Below are positions 58,554-64,000 of a stretch of 64,000 nt of DNA, one piece after another. The notes beneath the pieces are model-generated. The model was not told the DNA's origin. It did no database searches and was given only the letters and a program-made list of their open reading frames with translations. The position numbers and the translations under genes were made by a program. Source of the DNA: Allolobophora icterica. Its lineage: Eukaryota; Annelida; Clitellata; Crassiclitellata; Lumbricidae. Each line of letters begins with the position of its first letter. Position 1 is the first letter of the stretch. Where the stretch lies: the NCBI GenBank assembly GCA_963556255.1, contig OY744605.1, positions 38,995,608 through 39,059,607 of the forward strand, given 5' to 3'.

Positions 58554-59849
58554 CTAGTAAACGACGTTGAATTTGCTGCCATCCGATTCAAAATTCAGGA
58601 GTCGGTCGCTGATCAGGACGGCATATGCCGTCGTATTATTTGGTACCCCTTCGTTAAAGTCCACCTTGATTTGTATGTCCTGTACAGAGGTTTTAAGTCG
58701 TTCGGATTGCCTCCGCACGTCCAGAACGAAGATCGGAAACAAATCTACAAATTCGATTGGTGTCGGTTGGCATGACGATTCACGCGCGTCTATGCCGCAA
58801 TATTCTTCCTTGAAGTCACGTAGGGCCTTGTAAGCGCGAGAGGTTGTCCTCTTGGTGAAGTCGAGATTCATGTCAACAACCGGGTAGCGATCGCTGTTGA
58901 GCATAGCGAAAATGTTGCGAACCTGCACATGGTCAAACAGTGCCGGATTCTGGCCTTGATGTGCATTCTTTCCAGTCTGAAAAGCAACAAGAATCCAGCG
59001 TGGCTTTTCCGTGCCCGACTTAACGCTCAAACGCCAGGAAAAAGTCGTCGCTCGTGGCACCGCAATGTTGTCGCATTGCATGGCGCGGAATGCTACAGGT
59101 ACCTTAACCTTGGCTTCAATCTGCTTCATAAGCATGCTTTTATACTCCAAAGCGGGTATTATATGCGGCATGAACCAGGAGAGTTTAGTCAGCGCGATCT
59201 GGCCATTGGCCGCAGCGGCTTCCTTGAAGATCGCGTCTGCGTCCCCCTGCCGGCTCAGCAGTAAGGAGTGTTTGATCCCGTATACGACCTTGTGATAATC
59301 ATCGCAAAAACCGAATAGATGTCTTAAGGGAACGATGAATGAAAACGTTCCAATAGGGACGGGTTTTCCAATGATCATCAGTCGACGGGCCTCGAAGCCG
59401 ATATTCGCAGCCGCCGCCGCCGCGGTCGTGTCCTTCTGCCAACACATGTTTAAACCTTCGCCTTTGGAAAAATCATCGCCGTAAACCAGCATGCCTTTCA
59501 TCGTCGTGGCTTGCCCAGGTGACATAACATTCTCTATCTCGGTATTGTTAGCCAGGTATCGAATTTGAGAAAACATGTACGGGATAGCATTGTTGATGAA
59601 TGACACCAACGTGTCTGCGTTGTAACCTGCGCCAGTTGATGTAATCCTGCCCTCCACAAGAAGGTAACTCTTAGAAGGCTGCGTGAAAATGTCTTGGTTC
59701 TGGATGTCTATCTGTATGGCCTGGCCATTGTTAATAGCCGCAGGGTTTTGTGATTCATACTCGCGGTATTCAAACGATTCGATGCTATTATCATCGGGTA
59801 CCGCCGAAGCGATGTCCAACATTTCACTCGGCACGTCAAATGCCGCCAT
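58554..59849 (-). CDS. Major capsid protein, hexon-like double jelly-roll
   Basis: 431 residues. The N-terminal region reads FEYREYESQNPAAINNGQAI and FTQPSKSYLLVEGRI, then VSFINNAIPYMFSQIRYLAN, and further GKPVPIGTFSFIVPLRHLFG and CDDYHKVVYGIKH. These strand patterns match Polinton/adintovirus major capsid proteins with a double jelly-roll fold, as in adenovirus hexon and virophage capsids. Length is in the usual range. It forms trimeric capsomers of an icosahedral shell. It begins 113 bp after the end of the pVI-like gene and ends 57 bp before the pX-like gene, on one strand. No breaks are visible. Confidence 0.88.
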   Translation of the reverse strand: MAAFDVPSEMLDIASAVPDDNSIESFEYREYESQNPAAINNGQAIQIDIQNQDIFTQPSKSYLLVEGRITSTGAGYNADTLVSFINNAIPYMFSQIRYLANNTEIENVMSPGQATTMKGMLVYGDDFSKGEGLNMCWQKDTTAAAAAANIGFEARRLMIIGKPVPIGTFSFIVPLRHLFGFCDDYHKVVYGIKHSLLLSRQGDADAIFKEAAAANGQIALTKLSWFMPHIIPALEYKSMLMKQIEAKVKVPVAFRAMQCDNIAVPRATTFSWRLSVKSGTEKPRWILVAFQTGKNAHQGQNPALFDHVQVRNIFAMLNSDRYPVVDMNLDFTKRTTSRAYKALRDFKEEYCGIDARESSCQPTPIEFVDLFPIFVLDVRRQSERLKTSVQDIQIKVDFNEGVPNNTTAYAVLISDRLLNFESDGSKFNVVY

Positions 59850-59962
59850 TATTATAAGTAAAAAAGTTCAAGCTTCAATTATTAATCATGCTGCAAATGA
59901 AATTCATGTGTGGTGGGTAAAGCATTTTTTGCGTTTTATGAATTAGTCGGAATTTTTTTATT

Positions 59963-60451
59963 TCATTTTGCGAGAAACAGACCCTTGCCGCCGCGACTCG
60001 GCTTTATAGTTTTGAAACCGGATCCAGCAATACGGCTGTTTATGTCAGCCATTGCCGGAACAGCGGGTGGCGGACTCACAGCCAGTTGTTTTAAGTATTC
60101 GATGCTCTTGTCGCTGAGCGCCTTCTCCAAAGGTGCGGGGACAACGGGCGCGGCAGATGAATTTTCATTTCGTAAATGAGCTTCATTTACGACCGCAGCG
60201 CGTCTCGCTTTCACGGCATCAACAATTTGCCTGACGGCAGATGCTGTTGTGGCGCCGGCTTTCGCGACATTACCAACCGCCTTGGCAACGTTTGTGATTG
60301 TGCCTCTATTCGCCGAAATGAAGGAGCCTGCACGGCCAAGGAAACCCGCGATTTTGGGTATCCAGTCGAAAAGTCCACCACCCACGACACGACGCCGCTT
60401 TTTAATTCCAAGAACAAACATGAGAATATTTAAGTGTGAAAATCTACGCAC
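59963..60451 (-). CDS. pVI-like membrane-active virion protein with GLFDWI helix
   Basis: 162 residues from the first ATG; the second Met (residue 11, MFVLGIKKRRR) is a likelier start. RRRVVGGG is followed by GLFDWIPKIAGFLGRAGSF, an amphipathic helix with the look of lytic peptides. Alanine-rich helices (VAKAVGNVAKAGATTASAV, VDAVKARRA) come next, and a C-terminal GSGFKTIKP and GGKGLFLAK. The arrangement recalls adenovirus pVI, which lyses endosomes after proteolysis; function is inferred. It overlaps the penton-like gene by 8 bp. Confidence 0.78.
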   Translation of the reverse strand: MRRFSHLNILMFVLGIKKRRRVVGGGLFDWIPKIAGFLGRAGSFISANRGTITNVAKAVGNVAKAGATTASAVRQIVDAVKARRAAVVNEAHLRNENSSAAPVVPAPLEKALSDKSIEYLKQLAVSPPPAVPAMADINSRIAGSGFKTIKPSRGGKGLFLAK

Positions 60452-61238
60452 TGCGGATGTGAAACCTTATAGTTACTGTCTCACCGCGGAGGTTTAATTG
60501 TTCACCATTCTGGTCGGTCAGCCACACACGAATGCCCTGTACGTTGCCAGCCGGTGCTACTGGTAGGTACACTAGATTTTTCGGAGACTCGATTACCTTA
60601 TAGCCGGGCGACACATCCGGGAAAAAACTGTAGATTACTGGCAGCTGGCTACCATTTCGATACGATCCAGAGATAATATCACAATTTACCAGAATTGTGT
60701 CCACCCGGAGAATATCGACTGGATTTTCTCCCTCTTTATAACCAAGACTAAGCGTTTGAGGGTTAAAACCGAGCGTTTGCCTGATGGTAGATGCGGCCAT
60801 ATCTACCTTAAAACGGGCCTTCGTTATCTTTACGAAGGCGCGAAGGGTAGATGCGTTAGCTCCTACAGTAATAGGAGAATCAAAGCTGAGTTGAGCAACA
60901 CCTGGCGGCGGCGGATTTTGCATTTCTAACTGCCGGCTGATTTCATAATTAATCTGTGCGATCTCGTAGCTTCCGTCGGGTAAAATGATCGTCTTCCAGG
61001 TCTGTCCATTGGTGGGGCTGTAGACGAACTTGTTATTTGAACTGTCAATGTTCGGAATCGAATTATAGGTTTCAAGATTGACCAAAGCAAGCTCAAAGCG
61101 TCTTTTTGGATCCAGGTACAGCGGCGGTGAGAAAGCCGTGGTCCACCCTGTAGTATCTGAGGAAACAACTATACTAAAATTTTCCTTAGGCTGCAAAAGT
61201 TCTCGAATTTCTTCGAGTAGTTTCTCCGAGCGTTCCAT
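60444..61238 (-). CDS. Penton-like minor capsid protein (single jelly-roll)
   Basis: 264 residues. A helical N-terminus (KLLEEIRELLQP) precedes FSIVVSSDTTGWTTAFSPPL, FELALVNLETYNSIPNI and IILPDGSYEIAQINYEISR. These are conserved in Polinton penton-type proteins, which form vertex pentamers. The C-terminus has GIRVWLTDQNGEQLNLRGE. Length suits the family. It lies between the pVI-like gene and the unknown 322-residue gene, 10 bp from the latter. Confidence 0.85.
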   Translation of the reverse strand: MERSEKLLEEIRELLQPKENFSIVVSSDTTGWTTAFSPPLYLDPKRRFELALVNLETYNSIPNIDSSNNKFVYSPTNGQTWKTIILPDGSYEIAQINYEISRQLEMQNPPPPGVAQLSFDSPITVGANASTLRAFVKITKARFKVDMAASTIRQTLGFNPQTLSLGYKEGENPVDILRVDTILVNCDIISGSYRNGSQLPVIYSFFPDVSPGYKVIESPKNLVYLPVAPAGNVQGIRVWLTDQNGEQLNLRGETVTIRFHIRSA

Positions 61239-61248
61239 CTTGTGTATT

Positions 61249-62217
61249 TTATTTTATGAGCATGTTTCTATTCAATTCGAGTGCCAGCTCTTTGGAGATC
61301 GCACCGGAACGCAGTAACTCGTCAAGAATGGCGGAGATTTCGTTGCCGAGACCAGTGTTTCCCGCGGCCCTAGAGGCCACCAAAAGCTGCAACCTCTCTA
61401 CCAGGGCGTTTGGATCGTTGTAAAATTGCACCGCGCCGCCTCGAATCAGCTGGAACTTTTTACTTTTCCGGCCATGAATAGGCAGACCAGACATCTGTAC
61501 GAGCTTTTTGAAAGTTTCAATTGCCTGAGGCGAATATTGCTTAGTCTTAACGAAGCGTTTCGTTAACAGGCTGAACAATGACTCGTCGGCAGGAGCTTCG
61601 ACCACGAGGTTCCCACCTTTAAACACTCTTAGTCTACCAGCAGACAGGGCGACGGGGTCGACGGAGAGCTCACCCAAGGCGTTACCTTGTAATTTCAGAG
61701 GAACGGCTGGAACACTGAAACCCTTTCCTTTTTTAGTGAGGGCGTGGCCTTTCAATAGCAAACGAATTCGATCTCTGTAGTCCTGTAGGACGCCGATATC
61801 TACGGCCAGCGCATGTACCTTTTCTTCGTCTCCGTTCTTATTGGCCTTCCTTTTCTCTTTGCCCAGGGTGTGGCGATTATAATAATTTACGCCTTCGATT
61901 ATCTGTTTCACAGCTGCCGTGTCGTTCAGGTCGAGCTCGCTCGGAGGGGTAAAACCGTGCCGCCTGATTGTATCGACGTTGAGATGTCTGTTTGGGTGGA
62001 CGAGCAATGCTTCCGCTGGAGCAGATGCTCCTGCGGCGGGGTGTGCCGCAATCGCCGTGGCTGTGGCTATTGGTTTAAAAAGCTTTGCCGCATCGTACTG
62101 AAGGTTGGCTTCACCGAGCTTCTCATCCACGAAACGCTGTCTCAATCGATTTCTGCGAGCTAAATAATCCTGAGTTAACGCGTCTCGCTCCTGTTTAGAC
62201 GAAACTTTTGTCCACAT
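61249..62217 (-). CDS. Conserved Polinton protein of unknown function
   Basis: 322 residues, mostly helical. Basic N-terminus (RRNRLRQRFVDEKLG), Ala-rich linker at about residues 50-70, HPNRHLNVDTIRRHGF, KEKRKANKNGDEEK, then SVDPVALSAGRLRVFKGGNL and YSPQAIETFKKLVQMSGLP. It ends in ISAILDELLRSGAISKELAL. I recognise this pattern as common in Maverick clusters next to the ATPase, but no function is known to me; a core or scaffold protein is possible. Confidence 0.82.
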   Translation of the reverse strand: MWTKVSSKQERDALTQDYLARRNRLRQRFVDEKLGEANLQYDAAKLFKPIATATAIAAHPAAGASAPAEALLVHPNRHLNVDTIRRHGFTPPSELDLNDTAAVKQIIEGVNYYNRHTLGKEKRKANKNGDEEKVHALAVDIGVLQDYRDRIRLLLKGHALTKKGKGFSVPAVPLKLQGNALGELSVDPVALSAGRLRVFKGGNLVVEAPADESLFSLLTKRFVKTKQYSPQAIETFKKLVQMSGLPIHGRKSKKFQLIRGGAVQFYNDPNALVERLQLLVASRAAGNTGLGNEISAILDELLRSGAISKELALELNRNMLIK

Positions 62218-62257
62218 CGCGTTTATATGTCGACTATATGTTGCCTATATCATGTCT

Positions 62258-62944
62258 TTAAATACTTGCCTTGGGCTTATAGAAGCGATCGAACCCGCAG
62301 CGATATTTTCCATCGTACACTTTGGACGTCAAATCTATGACTGCGAATCCATATGGTTGGGCAGCGCACTCGCTGAAGAACGTACGGAATTCATCGAAAG
62401 ACATGTCGCCGCCCACGAACGTATCGTGAATGGCTCGCAAATTTTTGCTGTCTTGGTTGAAGAGGACGATAAGATTAGCATTGTCACGGATCGCTTGCTT
62501 CGGAATTCGAAAATAATTCTGTGTTAAGTAGAAGCAGTCCGCGCCACCGTGTCGACCCATAGTGAAATACCTTTCAATGGGCGACTGTTTTTCAAGCATA
62601 ACGTCATCGAACACTAGAAGGCTTCTGGCATTCTTATTTAATGATTCAACTGGAACTATTTCATCTGAGCAAGAGTGAAAGGAAGCCACTTCCTTCCCGG
62701 CAACTTTTTCCAACTCTGTAACCCAGTCCCGGAGGAACTGGTATTTTTCCTGCCCCAGAGACTTCGAGTATAGATACAGCCGATCAAAACGCAGGTACCC
62801 CTTTTTCAGAAGGAGGTTGAGCAGTAGGTTTGTTTTCCCACATCCGCTAGGCCCGCAGATTATACACCGTATACTGGATGGCAACAACCAATGGTGGTGT
62901 TTTTTTCCATCGTCGGCTTCGAGATCGAAATTTGTTATTTCCAT
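62258..62944 (-). CDS. DNA-packaging ATPase (FtsK/HerA, A32-like)
   Basis: 228 residues from MEITNFDLE; an upstream ATG (63,091) would add 49 residues of different character and overlap the divergent gene, so the later start is preferred. Walker A GPSGCGKT is at residues 31-38, Walker B LLVFDD at 109-114. GRHGGADCFYLTQNYFRIPK and DNANLIVLF follow, as in A32-like genome-packaging ATPases of adintoviruses and large DNA viruses. It would pump DNA into the capsid. It is the first gene of the minus-strand cluster, back to back with the PLA2 gene. Confidence 0.93.
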   Translation of the reverse strand: MEITNFDLEADDGKKHHHWLLPSSIRCIICGPSGCGKTNLLLNLLLKKGYLRFDRLYLYSKSLGQEKYQFLRDWVTELEKVAGKEVASFHSCSDEIVPVESLNKNARSLLVFDDVMLEKQSPIERYFTMGRHGGADCFYLTQNYFRIPKQAIRDNANLIVLFNQDSKNLRAIHDTFVGGDMSFDEFRTFFSECAAQPYGFAVIDLTSKVYDGKYRCGFDRFYKPKASI

Positions 62945-62982
62945 ATAGAGACAACGAGTTATGATTGTATTCAACGAAAACA
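62945..62982. promoter_or_regulatory. Divergent intergenic region, 38 bp
   Basis: Separates the ATPase start (minus) and the PLA2 protein start (plus). So short a gap implies that promoter elements overlap the coding ends or the 5' leaders are very short. TATAGAGACAACGAG is in it; no firm TATA box. Confidence 0.4.
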
Positions 62983-63561
62983 ATGTATTGCCTTCGATGT
63001 AAGAAACATACTGAGACTTCAAATGAAACAATCGTCGAGTTACGAAACGGCCGGCCAGCCAAGAAGGGAACCTGTGCCGTCTGCGGTGCAAAGAAGAGCC
63101 AAATTTTGCCTTCGAAAGTGCGAAAGCGCAAGACTCATGAGTCTAGCGGAGGCTCGCTACTGAATAGGGCCCTCAACGCTCTACCTCTACCAGAAATGCA
63201 TATGAGCCTTCCATCCGGTATGTCTTCGGAAGATAATCCGGGAGGTTCTTTTCAGAACACGGGAAAGTACTCTTACTGTGGACCATTCACAAAACTCGAT
63301 AAACGGCTGTCACAGCGATATCACGGTGTTAATCAGCTCGACCGTGCGTGCCTCCACCACGATGTGGCTTACGCAGTTCATAAAGATACTCCGGGGCGTA
63401 ATCACGCAGATGACATCCTCGCTGCAGCCGCGTCTAAGATCGCACTCACCGATGAAACTCCAGATTATGAAAAGAAAGATGCCCGGCTCGTATCGGCCAT
63501 TATGTCAGCGAAGTCGAGGCTGGGGATGGGTGTCAGAACGAGCCAGCGAAAACGCAAATGA
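62983..63561 (+). CDS. Zinc ribbon plus parvovirus-type phospholipase A2 protein
   Basis: 192 residues from MYCLRCKK; an ATG 18 bp upstream is also open. Residues 1-35 form a CxxC-CxxC zinc ribbon (Cys3, 6, 31, 34; YCLRCKK and RPAKKGTCAVCG) like DUF5679. A basic linker follows. Residues 96-145 carry PLA2 landmarks: YCGPF (Ca loop like YxGPG), LDRACLHHDVAY with His126-Asp127 and Tyr130, and HADD for the second Asp. This is the pattern of parvovirus VP1 and other virion phospholipases, which breach endosomal membranes. The tail is basic (RTSQRKRK), perhaps a nuclear signal. The Gly of GPG is Phe here, so activity needs testing. Confidence 0.87.
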   Translation: MYCLRCKKHTETSNETIVELRNGRPAKKGTCAVCGAKKSQILPSKVRKRKTHESSGGSLLNRALNALPLPEMHMSLPSGMSSEDNPGGSFQNTGKYSYCGPFTKLDKRLSQRYHGVNQLDRACLHHDVAYAVHKDTPGRNHADDILAAAASKIALTDETPDYEKKDARLVSAIMSAKSRLGMGVRTSQRKRK

Positions 63562-63575
63562 AATTCATTTGTGTA
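63553..63575. promoter_or_regulatory. Palindrome AAATGAAATTCATTT over the PLA2 stop
   Basis: The 15-mer GCAAATGAAATTCAT recurs at about 59,893-59,907, upstream of the major capsid gene. Here it overlaps the TGA stop of the PLA2 gene, before the integrase. It may be a regulatory site or chance. Confidence 0.25.
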
Positions 63576-63611
63576 TGTGTTTACCTGTTTGTAATATATA
63601 GTATTACTGAA

Positions 63612-64000
63612 ATGTCTAAGCACCTTTCAGCCGTCTATTACAGCCCTAGAGGTTACTGGCGGGGTAAGGCTGCGGTGAAGAAACTAGCCTCAGCCGCCAA
63701 AGTTTCCGAGGCAGAGGCTCGTGATTGGTTGAAGAAACAAGCGGTGTGGCAGATTTATCTTCCTGTTCCACGCCGCATACCGCGTCCAAAGTTTGAGGAA
63801 AATCGCCCAAACGCCGTACACCAAGCCGATCTCTTGTTTTTACCTCACGATAAAGTAGGCCGAAAGACTTTTAAATACGCTTTGACTGTTGTCGATGTTG
63901 CTTCACGATACAAAGAAGCTGAACCGTTGATCAACAAAAGTGCGACCGAAGTCGCCGCCGCTTTAAGCCGGATCTATAAGAGGGGCCCATTGACTTGGCC
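63612..64000 (+). CDS. Polinton integrase (rve family), N-terminal part
   Basis: About 129 residues before the window ends. N-terminal AAVKKLASAAKVSEAEARDW helix and QIYLPVPRRIPRPKF precede the catalytic core: HQADLLFLP with Asp73, the first of the DDE triad, and YALTVVDVASRYKEA. The last residues KRGPLTWP lie just before the second Asp expected in Polinton integrases. It would insert the element with 6-bp target duplications. Starts 50 bp after the PLA2 gene, same strand. No frameshift is seen in the visible part. Confidence 0.93.
   Translation, partial: MSKHLSAVYYSPRGYWRGKAAVKKLASAAKVSEAEARDWLKKQAVWQIYLPVPRRIPRPKFEENRPNAVHQADLLFLPHDKVGRKTFKYALTVVDVASRYKEAEPLINKSATEVAAALSRIYKRGPLTW

Larger units (their letters stand above)
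53986..64000. mobile_element. Maverick/Polinton of adintovirus type, partial (right end outside window)
   Basis: The block carries hallmark genes in the expected cluster: packaging ATPase, penton-like and hexon-like capsid proteins, adenain-like protease, core and membrane-active proteins, a fibre, and an rve integrase. GC is clearly higher than in the flanks, and genes are spaced by tens of bases or overlap. The left end is placed tentatively at AGTAGTGGGGTAACACGG (53,986), where LINE-flanking DNA stops. The matching right inverted repeat, 6-bp target duplication and DNA polymerase B are not in view. All complete frames look undamaged, so the insertion is young or under selection. Confidence 0.92.

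Noticed and set aside
62945..63091. N-terminal 49-residue extension of the packaging ATPase
   Set aside because: Basic, unlike the family, and antisense to the start of the zinc ribbon-PLA2 gene; the internal Met fits better.

Overview
This is a 64-kb piece of an animal nuclear genome, not a bacterial one. It has split genes with GT-AG introns, many microsatellites, decayed LINEs, tRNA-like SINE fragments, small hAT elements with 8-bp target duplications, and a Maverick/Polinton. The composition and repeat types suggest a marine invertebrate, perhaps a deuterostome such as an echinoderm or hemichordate; the species cannot be settled from the sequence.

Positions 1-33,600, minus strand: one long gene for a cation-independent mannose-6-phosphate receptor (CI-MPR, IGF2R family). 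I could chain 32 exons from the signal-peptide exon near 33.5 kb to an exon in repeat 13 at 0.55 kb. Every junction keeps the frame: 5,749 nt, 1,916 codons. The last repeats, transmembrane segment and tail lie left of the window. The introns hold LINE remnants (4.8-5.6, 8.8-9.3, 12.5, 16.8 and 23.1 kb), a tRNA-like SINE (17.5 kb), six hAT-type non-autonomous elements with target duplications, minisatellites and two small duplications of exon pieces. Introns not listed separately contain nothing I recognise.

Positions 33,600-50,570: repeat-rich DNA with no solid host gene. It holds a hAT element with perfect 8-bp duplications (34.8-35.9 kb), a satellite of about 92 bp (36.1-39.3 kb) split by a 1.9-kb hAT-like element with transposase remnants, a foldback element with an internal minisatellite (39.6 kb), LINE, SINE and hAT remnants (42-49.9 kb), a 130-bp inverted repeat (46.8-47.2 kb) and long simple repeats (49.9-50.6 kb). 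A possible promoter with a tiny first exon lies at 48.9 kb on the minus strand.

Positions 50,571-53,861: a young, 5'-truncated CR1/L2/Jockey-group LINE. It has one open frame for endonuclease plus reverse transcriptase and a (GATT)n tail, and it sits inside a TGTA microsatellite.

Positions about 53,986-64,000: the left part of a Maverick/Polinton of adintovirus type, with visibly higher GC than its surroundings. Ten tightly packed minus-strand genes include a DNA-packaging ATPase, a penton-like protein, the major capsid protein, small membrane-active or core proteins, an adenain-like protease and a modular fibre resembling phage tail fibres. Two plus-strand genes follow: a zinc-ribbon plus phospholipase A2 protein and the start of the integrase. 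The late genes look intact. DNA polymerase B and the right terminus are outside the window.
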